Source: Bacteroidota bacterium (GTDB taxonomy: Bacteria; Bacteroidota; Bacteroidia; Chitinophagales; Chitinophagaceae). From it: 50,381 nt of DNA. Below the pieces are notes generated by a model. That model was not told the origin of the DNA and did not search any database. It saw nothing but the letters and a program-made list of their open reading frames with translations. A program made the translations under genes and the position numbers. Shown here one piece after another: positions 1 to 9,743 of the stretch (its first letter is position 1; each line of letters opens with the position of its first letter). Where the stretch lies: assembly GCA_029560415.1 (NCBI GenBank), contig JAKQKY010000079.1:1-50381 (forward strand), read 5' to 3'.

Positions 1-3000
1 GGTTCCTTTATTACACACTTCACCTATCGCCAGGTCGTTTATCACTGTTGCATTGATCAACGTCGACGCACTGTCGGTGAGTAACCCGGTTTCCGGCACT
101 ACCCATGATGATCCATTGTAAAGTGAAATCCCGAACATAGCCGGATTGGCTCCCGCATCAAGATCCTGTGCCTTGTAGTGAGCCGTTGCAGAGTAGGTTG
201 TAAAAGCAATTCCATTATTGCTTATGTTCCAATGCCTGTTTACACTTTTAGCCACATTGATAAGTGAACTGCTTATAAAAGGATGATCTCCTGCAACCGA
301 GCTTGCAACTATGTTTCCCGCTACCAATACATGATCAAACTGAAATGACAATGGTGTATAATTGCTATTGTCTCCTGTTTCAAACATAATACTGGTTGGC
401 CCTGTGGCAATATACTTCTGAAGAAATCCATTGACCCAACCAGTAGATTGCGAAGCACCACTAACGGTAGCGCCTGGGGTAAGTACAAGCTTATTGCTAT
501 CGGTGATAATTTTTCCTGAGATAAAATTTGTATTTCCATTAACGGTAATCTCTGAAGTTAACCTGGCATTCCCACTGCTCTTATCAAGCGTAAGATTATA
601 AAATGGAGATAAAGAATATAATTCCTGTTCGCCTGTACCATTCAACCTGAAAGTTGAAGTACCAGCGTTCAGCGCTCCCTGGTTCAAAATATTACCAGCA
701 ATGGCATACATGAAATTACCGGCATGCATAATTGTCGTATTGGCAATCGTGAGGTTATTGGTTAGAGTCCAGTTTGATGATGGCGTTACTCCAGAAGCAT
801 GATTATTGCTGATCGTAATACTTCTGAATGAAACCGGGTTACCTGCGAGGGTCATCGCACCTGTACCGGCAAATAGAACCCTGCCGGTGCTGGTAAAATT
901 ATTTCCCATATTAATGTTCACGGCAGTTATGGGGTTAAAATTGATTGTACCACTACTTGTGATGGTTCCATTATTCACCAGGTCGCCCATGAGGTTATGG
1001 GTAGAGATTCCTCCGTTGAAGGAAGCACCGGCACCTATGGATAACCGGTATGCTACCGTCCAGCCAACGCTTGGGTTCACCCCTCCTGTATTGTTAATAT
1101 TCAGGTATCCAAATTGTGGGGCAGAAGTTGAATTCAATACCGGCGAAACTGACCCATTGAAATTTACCGTTAACGCATAAGTGCTAACAGCGTTGATGAG
1201 ACTAAGTGTTTGCAATACATTTCCACTGAAAGTAGTAGTACCGCTTGTGTTTAGCACCCCGTTATTGATGAGGTCACCATGTAAAGTTGTAAATATGCCA
1301 GTGCCTGAAGTTACAGAACCTGTGCTGGTAATATGCAGTAAACTATTGTAAACTATGTCTGATAAATGAGTGTAACTGCCGGTAATATCAACTTTATTGA
1401 AAGTTGTATTTCCTGAAATATTTTTCCCTGCACCACCTAGTATGATGGTACTGGAAGAAGGAACAAAAGAGCCAGCATTATTCCAATTGCCTAATAAGGT
1501 TAATGTTTCGTTACCAGCATCAAATTCCGCAGCCGCTTCTATGGTTAAATTTCCTTTTACAATGATGGGCGAGACAAGCGTTTTTAGTCCCCCGTTTCGA
1601 AATATAAGATTCCCGAATTCAAGACCGAAAATATATTGTGGATCAACACCATCAGCAATTACTGTACTCGATGTTGCCAATGTTCCTTCCGAAAAATTCA
1701 ATGGTGAGTTGTTAGCTCCAACGATGAATGTAGCCGAATCTGCTAAAGTGATCGTGCCACCTTGTACCGTTCTGTTACAATTAAACGTTTTAATATTAAA
1801 TGTTCCCGATAGTACAGTCAGGTTATCTTTAATTCCCACGTCACCGGTTAGGATGGCACTTGAACCAACAGGTTTGTTGATATTAAGATTGTTAAATGTA
1901 GTTGCTGAAATGTATTGGGTTCCGGTTCCATCAAAAAACATGTTTGCACCACTTGCATAAAAAGTACCGTTATTATCCCAATTACCTCCAACATGCATCA
2001 CATTAAGGTTCTCAAGTCTAGCTCCCGATTCAATTAGTACATTCCCGCTAATGGTTGCGGTAGATGTATTGTCTAGCTCTCCGGAAAGTATGGACAGGTT
2101 TCCTGAAATCGTTGTTGGTAAAATGATGAATGCCTCTGCGCCGGTTTTATTGATAACAAGGTGATGATATTGAACCGCACCCAGGTTCTGATTTTCTGAA
2201 CCTACATAAGCAACTGTTCCATTTCCTGCTGTAAATGCTCCGCTTATATAATCGAAATTGTTTGATAGTTTTAAAAGACCTGCTCCATTAAATACAATGC
2301 TGGCAGCACCAGATTGTGTAAGAACGCCATTTACATCCAATGTACCCGAACCAATTTGAATATTAATATCTCTTCCGTTTATACCATGACTAAGCATGAG
2401 GTCACCATTGACCGTCATGGTTTGATCATTGATGTTGATTGAATGAGTAAGATTACTTGACCAGGAACCATGTATATCACCAGACGTTAATGTTCCCCCT
2501 GAGGATAAGGAAAGAGTAACTGCCTGCGCCGATCCGAAATTGATATTTTTAACAATCACAGACGAACTGATCGTCGGTTGGTTAGTAAAGGCAACCGTAC
2601 CAAGATTTACAATATCGGTTGCAGCTGGTGGAGCTGAAGCAGAACCTGCTAATACGGTCCAGTTTGCTGCCGTACTCCAATTGCTACTGACACTACCATT
2701 CCATTGAACCACGTTTGATTGATCTGAACAGGTCCAACTATTCGTTATATCTGTTAAGCCACTTTGTTCTACATAATTGGCAGAAGAACTGTTTCCAGTT
2801 TTACCACTACTTGCCCAAACGGAACCATTAAATTTCCACAACGCCATCGTAGTTTCATCGTTACCATTTAGTTCATCTTCTTCATAATGCAAACGAAGGG
2901 TAGCATTATAAGTTCCGGCTGGAACAGCAATTGTATACTTCCTGTTGATAGATCCGCCAAATGGAAATCCATCGATCCTGTTTGGATCCACAGACACGGT

Positions 3001-6000
3001 AATACTTGTTACCGATGATACAGCGGAAAAAAGGATGGTATTATCCGGACTTTCAAATGCATAAGCAACACCTGTCGTAAATGAATGATTTCGTTTAATA
3101 TTACCCAGGATAATGCCGTTCCCTGTTCGTGTATTGGTAATCGTTAGTTTATTTGATCCCGTGAGAATTCTTCCCTGAACCATATTGACGGTGTAAGCCG
3201 TAATGTCGCTTTGCAATAGGATCGCAGTAGCGGCAGTGGAATTATTAACGGTCATGATATTAAAAGTAGTTGCTCCGGTAATATTGGCTGTTTGATCGCC
3301 CTGGAACTGAATGGTGCTCGATCCGGCTGAAAAGGTTCCATTATTGATCCAATTCTTAAAGATAGTATGTGTAAAAGATCCCGGAATAAATGTAGTGCCT
3401 ATACCAATGGTAATATTGGCATTAACCGTAAAGTTGCTGACAGCTGTTTTACTATTTCCCGAAGACAGCATTAAATTATTATAAGTAATGGCATTGATAT
3501 TTTGTGATCCGGTTCCGTTAAAATTAACTGTATTAGGAGAAGAGGAGGTAACATCTAATGTGCCGGCTGTGATCGTTAATGCATTGGCGATACCCAAAAA
3601 TGCATTGGACGATAATTGCAATGAAGTTCCATTGATGGTTGCATTATATAGATTGGCAATACCACTAAGCGATGAAGTGCCTGTAAAAGTTGTGGTACCT
3701 GACGAAGCCGTTAAACTCCCATTGACGTTTAATACTGCCGAAATGGTAATATCAGCAGTAGTTGTTATTGCTCCCGAGATAAATAACGTATTAAATGTTT
3801 TTGAACCCGAACCGCTAATGGTTTTAGAAGTTCCTGTCATCTGAATGGTTCCACTGGAAGCAAGCAGGGTTCCACTCACAAACATATTACCTGCAATACT
3901 GAATGATGTTGTGGTCGTGACGGAACCGCTGACGGAAAAATTATCCAGCGATATTCCCGACCCATTGATCGTTTTAGATGCACCGGTCATTAACAGGGTT
4001 CCGCCCGATGCCTGGCTGAATGAACCTGATGATATGGTGGATAGATTTCCAGATAAGGATATGTCGTTTGCTGAAAATGCAACCTGCGATGCTGCTACAG
4101 TAAGGTTATTAAAATTTTGCATTCCAATTCCACTTACCAGGGAACCGCTTCCTAAAAAAGTAATGGTGCCCGTATTTCCATTAAAGCTGCCATCGTTCAC
4201 CCAATTCCCATACATGTTATGAGAAAAGGCACCCGCATTAAATGTTGTGGAGGAGCCAATGAGCACATTTCCGTTTATTTCCAGGGATGCACCTGCATTA
4301 AAAGTAACAGAACTTCCTGCGCCCTGTATACTTTGCAAATTTCCCACAATGGTTAATGCAGATGTGGGAAAGGTTTTAACGGCGCTCCCCGTGCTACTGC
4401 TCAATTTCAAATTACCATAAACCTGGTTTGCCACAGTTTGATTTGTTCCAGAATACTCCACTGTACTGGCTACCACCAGGTTCACAGTTGAATAATTTAC
4501 AGGGAAACCATTCGTTCCTCCAATCTTTAGCTTGGCGTTATTTGCAACCGTTAGTATGCCACCAGCTGTTGTCCTGTTAGCAGTGTATGCACCCAGGTCC
4601 AATGTGCCGGCAGATACCGATAAATTAGATACGATTATTTCATTTTGAGATAATGAAACAATGGCGCTGCTATTTGAAATAGTAAGGTTGTTGAAATTGG
4701 TTGAAAAACTACCACCGATGACCTGGTTAGCGGTTCCGGAAAAAGTAACGGTCGATGTTCCGGCACTAAATGCAAGGGCAGCTGCATTATTCGTCCAGTT
4801 ACCACCAACAGTTATAGCAAAATTGTTTGCGTTTAAAGTTCCGGCATTAATAACGATGTTGTTTACAACCGAAATGGCCGTTGGCAAAACAATACCAGCC
4901 GAATTATTGAGGGTAAAATTATAAAATGAACTTACGCCCGAAAATGATTGCTGGCCTGTAGTTCCATTAAAATGAGTGGTACCATTGTTTGCCATCATTC
5001 CATTGTTTACGAGATTTCCGGCAATATTCAAAGTTCCTGCAATCGTTGTGGTTATGGTAGCTCCGTTATTTATGGTAAGATTTTTACAGGAAGCACTGCT
5101 GCCTATAGTTGGCATGCGAACAGCCCCTGATTCAATCACTACGTTGGTTGAAGAGCCTGGCAAAGTTCCATTACACCAATTTCCTGCATCATTCCAATCT
5201 GTACTAATGTTACCTGTCCATTGCCCGGCATTGGTACTCGATACCACTTTGGTATATCCTGTTGCACTACATCCATTAACGGTAGCCGTTAACATGTATA
5301 CACCGGCGTTAGCTGAAGAAAAAGTGAATGACGGATTTTGTAAAGCGGAACTAAAACTGTTAGGGCCTGTCCATGCATAAGCAGCATTTGCAACAGTTGT
5401 AGCATTCAGATTCAAAGTACTACCTGCACATACAGGGCCATTGTTTCCTGCTCCATCAGGGGAGCTGTACAATGTAGCAATCTCAGCGCCATCGAGTGCT
5501 GAATGAAATATTAACACATCATCGATATCGCCATTAAAATAAAAACTGCTTGGCTGGGATGTCCATCCATTAATATTATCATACCCGATTTTCCAATATC
5601 CATTGGTAACTTCAGCTGTCGTTGTATTGATATCTGATGCAACCAATGCGCCATCAATGTATAACATCATACCAGCAGTAGAAGATAATGCAGCCGTTGC
5701 CAGGTGCCAGGTATTATCATTATAGGATAAGGAAGAATTAATTGTTTTTACTGCTGAAGGATATACACCAAAATATATCTGACCCGCATTATTCATATAC
5801 AGCTGACGATCATACTGAGAACTCGTTCCTGTTTGACTGGTACCAAATCCGACCAGTTTACCTCCGGTTGTAGTACTCGTTTTAAACCAGGCAGATATGG
5901 TAAAATTTGTTGGATTGTTATACTGCTTAAACGTTGAAACATATTGAGTACTTCCATTGAAATTAAAGGCTTTACCAGTCATTCCAAAACGATCCATTGC

Positions 6001-7746
6001 GGCGGTTGGTGCATTTTGAAGGGTTCCGTTATTCGTCCCATTTACATCGTTGGCATTCCCTTCAAACTTATAATTGCCATAGATACCAGTTGTTGGAATC
6101 TGCGAAATCTGTGGAGAGGCTGTTACCAAAACGGTGATCACAGATGCTGTACTGGTGCAACTGCCAACTGTTTGTGTAACATAATAATTTGTTGAACCTG
6201 CGGTTATCGTAGAAGGGGTTGGCGCAACAGCACTTGTTTCTGTCGTAAAAATGATGTTATTAAAACACCTGTAAGATGCATTAGATAACCCGGTTAGCGA
6301 CACCACTCCTGTAATTTCAGTCATGGGAAATGACGGACTATCATAACATATATTTCCTGTTCCGGCAGAAACCCCAATACTATAATTACCCGCGGCTGTA
6401 ATGGTATAATTAAAAGGGTTACTGATCTTAATGGCAGTGGCTCCAGCTGACAAAGTTGTGGTTACCGATGAGCTTCCGATGACAGTACCAGCACTATTAT
6501 AAACTGAAACAACTAAACCGGTAACAGTTTGGTATGCGGGAATATAATAATCAATATTTGTAATGGTTACATTGGCCGCTGTTGTTGTGAAGTTTACCTT
6601 TTTGTTATTATAACTGGCATCAATATAAGTGCCGGTGGCCAGGGCAGCAGTGCCACCAACAGAAGATACAGCGCCACCCCAAAGCAGGTTTGAACCTGTT
6701 GCGGTTAGTGGGGATGCGATGGCATTCTGACAATAATTTACGGTAGCTGTTACGGTGGGTGCAGCAGGAACTGATGCACAAATAGTAGAAACATTCCCGT
6801 ATAATGCACTGCTCAAAGCACCTTCTGAAACGGCCACAACTTTCCAATAATAGAGGGTACTTGCCGATAAGCCGGTTTGCACCGAAGATGTACTGTTGGC
6901 AGATGATTTTGAAACATACGTATAATTAACACCATCCGTAGAACGATAAATGATAAACCCGGTTTCATTGGATGAATTATCCTGCCAGTTTAAAGTAACG
7001 CCATTGTAGAGTATACTTGTAGCAGAAAAATTTGTGGCAGCTGTTGGTGTGGGCGACAAAAACGAGTATACCTGGCCGGTAGCGGGCTTACCGTTCAGGG
7101 TGTTGGTTTCTGTTACCGAGCTGGCAGCAGGAGCAGTTCCTGTACCATTTAAGGATAAAAAATTACCCGAACCTGTTGAACTGGCCGAAATGCCGACAGA
7201 TGCACTTCCCGAAGAAACGGAGCCCGTTTCTCTTCTATACACAAATTCAATTTTACCGGTCGTTTCAAATATTTTAACCTGGAAAGAAATGGTATTTCCG
7301 CTGGCGGCTGAACTCCATTTTACATTTAAATATTGCAAATTAAATATCCTGCTACCCGCTGTTCCGGAAGTTAAATAGGTAGCATTTGACCCGGCCTGAA
7401 TATTCAAATTATCCCAAAGCGGGGCTATCACGGGCCTCGGAGATCCCCCAGTTGAAAGATTATTTGTACTGGTTGCATTGGTAATTGCAGCACCCAATGT
7501 TAACCAACCATTTGTACTGGCCGAAACCGTTGTATAACGGTTACCCATATACCAGAAATCGAAGCCAATTGGAATGTCGTTCCAATACCCTTCATCGGTT
7601 GTACCTGTGCCCGAGAGCGAATTAGCACCCGAAAGCGCAGTGAAAGTACCTGCACTTGATGTGAGACTGTAATTGGTGATCGTTTGTGCGTTTCCTATAC
7701 AAATAAATAGGAATAGCTGGAGGCATAGCAGTTTAGTCGTTTTCAT
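1..7746 (-). CDS. Giant secreted multidomain repeat protein (partial, 3' end beyond window)
   Basis: The minus frame is open from ATG at 7746 to the window edge, 2582 codons with no stop. It starts with a signal peptide (MKTTKLLCLQLFLFICIGNA, then QT). About residues 22-225 form a beta-rich N-terminal domain. A fibronectin type III domain (LNWQDNSSNETGFIIYRS) lies near 230-320. A LamG/concanavalin-like domain (GNYKFEGNANDVNG ... DGALVASD ... DIDDVLIFHSALDG) lies near 552-758, followed by an Ig/PKD-like stretch near 764-825. From about 835 onward come many degenerate repeats of the type GNL-INAGTLNANNFAITVGGNW-F-AGTSTVTFSGT-Q-I-FNNL. Two WNGxxSxxWxxxxNW segments occur near 837 and 1679. This architecture is typical of type IX secreted surface adhesins of Bacteroidota. 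The sorting domain expected at the C-terminus is outside the window, so secretion by T9SS is inference. Substrate is unknown. Confidence 0.9.
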   Translation of the reverse strand, partial: MKTTKLLCLQLFLFICIGNAQTITNYSLTSSAGTFTALSGANSLSGTGTTDEGYWNDIPIGFDFWYMGNRYTTVSASTNGWLTLGAAITNATSTNNLSTGGSPRPVIAPLWDNLNIQAGSNATYLTSGTAGSRIFNLQYLNVKWSSAASGNTISFQVKIFETTGKIEFVYRRETGSVSSGSASVGISASSTGSGNFLSLNGTGTAPAASSVTETNTLNGKPATGQVYSFLSPTPTAATNFSATSILYNGVTLNWQDNSSNETGFIIYRSTDGVNYTYVSKSSANSTSSVQTGLSASTLYYWKVVAVSEGALSSALYGNVSTICASVPAAPTVTATVNYCQNAIASPLTATGSNLLWGGAVSSVGGTAALATGTYIDASYNNKKVNFTTTAANVTITNIDYYIPAYQTVTGLVVSVYNSAGTVIGSSSVTTTLSAGATAIKISNPFNYTITAAGNYSIGVSAGTGNICYDSPSFPMTEITGVVSLTGLSNASYRCFNNIIFTTETSAVAPTPSTITAGSTNYYVTQTVGSCTSTASVITVLVTASPQISQIPTTGIYGNYKFEGNANDVNGTNNGTLQNAPTAAMDRFGMTGKAFNFNGSTQYVSTFKQYNNPTNFTISAWFKTSTTTGGKLVGFGTSQTGTSSQYDRQLYMNNAGQIYFGVYPSAVKTINSSLSYNDNTWHLATAALSSTAGMMLYIDGALVASDINTTTAEVTNGYWKIGYDNINGWTSQPSSFYFNGDIDDVLIFHSALDGAEIATLYSSPDGAGNNGPVCAGSTLNLNATTVANAAYAWTGPNSFSSALQNPSFTFSSANAGVYMLTATVNGCSATGYTKVVSSTNAGQWTGNISTDWNDAGNWCNGTLPGSSTNVVIESGAVRMPTIGSSASCKNLTINNGATITTTIAGTLNIAGNLVNNGMMANNGTTHFNGTTGQQSFSGVSSFYNFTLNNSAGIVLPTAISVVNNIVINAGTLNANNFAITVGGNWTNNAAALAFSAGTSTVTFSGTANQVIGGSFSTNFNNLTISNSSAIVSLSQNEIIVSNLSVSAGTLDLGAYTANRTTAGGILTVANNAKLKIGGTNGFPVNYSTVNLVVASTVEYSGTNQTVANQVYGNLKLSSSTGSAVKTFPTSALTIVGNLQSIQGAGSSVTFNAGASLEINGNVLIGSSTTFNAGAFSHNMYGNWVNDGSFNGNTGTITFLGSGSLVSGIGMQNFNNLTVAASQVAFSANDISLSGNLSTISSGSFSQASGGTLLMTGASKTINGSGISLDNFSVSGSVTTTTSFSIAGNMFVSGTLLASSGTIQMTGTSKTISGSGSKTFNTLFISGAITTTADITISAVLNVNGSLTASSGTTTFTGTSSLSGIANLYNATINGTSLQLSSNAFLGIANALTITAGTLDVTSSSPNTVNFNGTGSQNINAITYNNLMLSSGNSKTAVSNFTVNANITIGIGTTFIPGSFTHTIFKNWINNGTFSAGSSTIQFQGDQTANITGATTFNIMTVNNSTAATAILLQSDITAYTVNMVQGRILTGSNKLTITNTRTGNGIILGNIKRNHSFTTGVAYAFESPDNTILFSAVSSVTSITVSVDPNRIDGFPFGGSINRKYTIAVPAGTYNATLRLHYEEDELNGNDETTMALWKFNGSVWASSGKTGNSSSANYVEQSGLTDITNSWTCSDQSNVVQWNGSVSSNWSTAANWTVLAGSASAPPAATDIVNLGTVAFTNQPTISSSVIVKNINFGSAQAVTLSLSSGGTLTSGDIHGSWSSNLTHSININDQTMTVNGDLMLSHGINGRDINIQIGSGTLDVNGVLTQSGAASIVFNGAGLLKLSNNFDYISGAFTAGNGTVAYVGSENQNLGAVQYHHLVINKTGAEAFIILPTTISGNLSILSGELDNTSTATISGNVLIESGARLENLNVMHVGGNWDNNGTFYASGANMFFDGTGTQYISATTFNNLNINKPVGSSAILTGDVGIKDNLTVLSGTFNIKTFNCNRTVQGGTITLADSATFIVGANNSPLNFSEGTLATSSTVIADGVDPQYIFGLEFGNLIFRNGGLKTLVSPIIVKGNLTIEAAAEFDAGNETLTLLGNWNNAGSFVPSSSTIILGGAGKNISGNTTFNKVDITGSYTHLSDIVYNSLLHITSTGSVTSGTGIFTTLHGDLINNGVLNTSGTTTFSGNVLQTLSLINAVSTYALTVNFNGSVSPVLNSTSAPQFGYLNINNTGGVNPSVGWTVAYRLSIGAGASFNGGISTHNLMGDLVNNGTITSSGTINFNPITAVNINMGNNFTSTGRVLFAGTGAMTLAGNPVSFRSITISNNHASGVTPSSNWTLTNNLTIANTTIMHAGNFMYAIAGNILNQGALNAGTSTFRLNGTGEQELYSLSPFYNLTLDKSSGNARLTSEITVNGNTNFISGKIITDSNKLVLTPGATVSGASQSTGWVNGFLQKYIATGPTSIMFETGDNSNYTPLSFQFDHVLVAGNIVASSVAGDHPFISSSLINVAKSVNRHWNISNNGIAFTTYSATAHYKAQDLDAGANPAMFGISLYNGSSWVVPETGLLTDSASTLINATVINDLAIGEVCNKGT

Positions 7747-8121
7747 AGGATTTGGATAGTAGAGTTCAAAAACGCAATAAAGTTGTTTAATTGCGTTCTT
7801 TTTCTAATATGCCGTAAAGTTCAAAATATTTAAAATAGATAGGTTAATAATTCATGTATTATGTCGTAGTGGATTTTCGACAAATAGAAGTAAATATTCT
7901 ACTTTAGTTACACGCTGCCATTAGGTTTGGATAATATAATTATGAAGGGCAGCTATCGACATAATTGATTGATGTCAAGTATATTTAATACTGTTTGTGA
8001 ACAATTCAAAACCATTTCAATATAAATATCATAACCGAAAACAACGCAATGATTATTGCATTCACAATCTCTTTTGGTCAGTTCAAGGCCTTATCTGAAA
8101 AGAGTAAATTTATTTCCCCCA
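7747..8121. other. Gene-free stretch between the surface protein and the Fic gene
   Basis: AT-rich intergenic DNA with no credible coding frame. It holds the 7771-7797 hairpin and a small GCAAT-GATT-ATTGC hairpin at 8046-8059, which shares the AACGCAAT core with the first one. The promoter of the surface-protein gene should be here; no clear TTTG/TAnnTTTG pair stands out. No terminator was recognised for the Fic gene. Confidence 0.6.
7771..7797 (-). promoter_or_regulatory. Leader hairpin ahead of the giant surface protein
   Basis: Perfect 8-bp inverted repeat AACGCAAT / ATTGCGTT with an 11-nt loop, 25 nt upstream of the ATG at 7746. On the minus strand it is followed by a short T run (TTTTTG), so it resembles an intrinsic terminator or attenuator in the 5' leader. 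Function is inference. Confidence 0.4.
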
Positions 8122-8910
8122 TTATTGCTCCTGCTTTCTATTCAATCCAATCTTATTGATAGCCTCATATAATAGGTTGGAATTTATTAATATACGGTCA
8201 AGTTCCTGCTCAAAGAAATTAGCGGTATGTTCATTCCATTTTTGAGGAAATCTGTTCAACTCTCTAAAGCTGCTTGCTAAAGTGTTTATGTATATTTTCT
8301 TTTGATGAGCGTCGTTAATAAAAATAGGCGGATATAAATTATACATCAACATCCAGTTTTTTGCAATTCTTGTTATCCGTCCATTTCCATCTGCAAATGG
8401 ATGAATTCTTATTAATTCGTGATGGAAATAAATGGCTTTTGCTATTGGATTCTGGATGTGGTGCATTTGAAAAAACAAATTAGCAACTAACCCGGAAACT
8501 TCCTGGGGTTCGGGGCAAATGTGGTTCCCAATTTGAACAACCGTTTGCCTGTACCGGTTAGGATGTAGCGCATTAGTTTCGGGAGAGATTAACCGAAGAA
8601 GCTGAAATAGCTGTATTTCCTTTTCGAAATTGTTACCCAAATTTATTTCTTCAATTACAAATTCAAGTGACAGTTTTAGGTTAATCAAATACACCCTGGC
8701 TTCTTCCTCATTCTGAGCCTCCATCTGAGCATTTTTAATACTGAGCAGCTCTTTAAGATTGTGAATACCGGCAAGGTAAGTATCTAAAAGGTCATCGTCC
8801 AGGTGATGCCTGCTGTAAATGATCAGCCTGTAAATGGACTTAATTACTTTATCTATTTCATTGATTTTGCTTTGGTTTAATTGAATAATATTAATTGGCA
8901 ATAATTCCAT
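8122..8910 (-). CDS. Fic/DOC family protein
   Basis: 262 aa. The Fic core motif HPFADGNGRITR is at residues 170-181, with the presumed catalytic His170 and the phosphate-binding DGNGR. The flap/helix context (AIYFHHELIRI just before it) and the upstream NRYRQTVVQIG segment match the Fic fold. Fic enzymes usually transfer AMP from ATP to a protein hydroxyl. Class II Fic proteins carry an N-terminal inhibitory (S/T)xxxE(G/N) helix. Here the equivalent region near residues 60-65 reads NAQMEA, which is at best a degenerate version. No signal peptide or membrane segment, so cytoplasmic. No small antitoxin gene is visible in the 95 bp upstream. Target and regulation are unknown. Confidence 0.9.
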   Translation of the reverse strand: MELLPINIIQLNQSKINEIDKVIKSIYRLIIYSRHHLDDDLLDTYLAGIHNLKELLSIKNAQMEAQNEEEARVYLINLKLSLEFVIEEINLGNNFEKEIQLFQLLRLISPETNALHPNRYRQTVVQIGNHICPEPQEVSGLVANLFFQMHHIQNPIAKAIYFHHELIRIHPFADGNGRITRIAKNWMLMYNLYPPIFINDAHQKKIYINTLASSFRELNRFPQKWNEHTANFFEQELDRILINSNLLYEAINKIGLNRKQEQ

Positions 8911-9005
8911 TTTATGACTGTTTAACTACTTCATTTTAATACAGTTGCTCTGAAGGCGATGCGGTTGGAAAATAAATGTTCGCTATATGATATGATAAAT
9001 TGATA

Positions 9006-9707
9006 TTATTTTTCTTTTTTAATTTTATTCATTATCTCAAAATATAACCCGATTTGTAAAAAATCACGCCCTGTTTCATCATTAATTTTATAATCAAACT
9101 GGTGTAAATACCCCACTTGAAAACTTGTTTGTTTTGTTATTCTGTAACCAACAGAAACCAAGGCCCTGTTCCTTTCAAAATAAGGTTCCTGCCCTGTAAA
9201 AAATATTTCATTGCTCAAACTGATTTGAAAAGGTTTATAATCTGTTTTATTATTTCCGAAAGGAAACGTGGCTCCTAATCTATATCTAAACCTGTTTCTA
9301 AAACCATTGCTGGTAAAACGAAATTCTGCTCTATACCTGTGCTCAATGCTAACATTTCCAATTGGCTGTGTAAAACTGATTTGCGGCCACAAACGGAATT
9401 CATCATTGTTTTTCGGCTTTAAAAAATTTCCTCCCTCCCGGTATGTATCATAGTCACCGGCACCCAGGGTGATGGTTAAATTTTTATAGGCTTTGTAGGC
9501 TACGCCTCCTTTGTATTCATGATAATGAAAATCTTCATAGAATTTTAATGACCGCAATTGTGCTTCCCCAAAAACACTCCATTTTTCACTTATTTTGTAT
9601 TTCACATTTATAATATTCCAGCTTCCGAAATCTGCGTATTGGGAATAGCAGTAGTTACTGATAAATCCGAAAAGTAATGAGTATAAACCTTTCTTTGCTA
9701 TGTTCAT
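9006..9707 (-). CDS. DUF2490 family outer-membrane beta-barrel protein
   Basis: 233 aa with an N-terminal signal peptide ending near SNYCYSQ. The mature part alternates aromatic and polar residues typical of beta-strands (SWNIINVKYKISEKWSVFGEAQLRS, EHRYRAEFRF, NRFRYRLG, RALVSVGYRI) and matches the Bacteroidota DUF2490 pattern. Predicted outer-membrane barrel of unknown function. It lies 36 bp downstream of the Ca2+-ATPase gene on the same strand and may be the last gene of that run. Confidence 0.8.
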   Translation of the reverse strand: MNIAKKGLYSLLFGFISNYCYSQYADFGSWNIINVKYKISEKWSVFGEAQLRSLKFYEDFHYHEYKGGVAYKAYKNLTITLGAGDYDTYREGGNFLKPKNNDEFRLWPQISFTQPIGNVSIEHRYRAEFRFTSNGFRNRFRYRLGATFPFGNNKTDYKPFQISLSNEIFFTGQEPYFERNRALVSVGYRITKQTSFQVGYLHQFDYKINDETGRDFLQIGLYFEIMNKIKKEK

Positions 9708-9743
9708 TTTTTATAGGATTTTAGGGTTAAACTGTAAAAGCTA

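Noticed and set aside
806-4222. Several plus-strand frames (806-1180, 1397-1960, 3488-3844, 3845-4222) rich in Val, Pro and Leu
   Set aside because: They are shadows of the minus-strand repeat protein, whose Asn/Thr/Gly-rich codons read as Val/Pro/Leu on the other strand.
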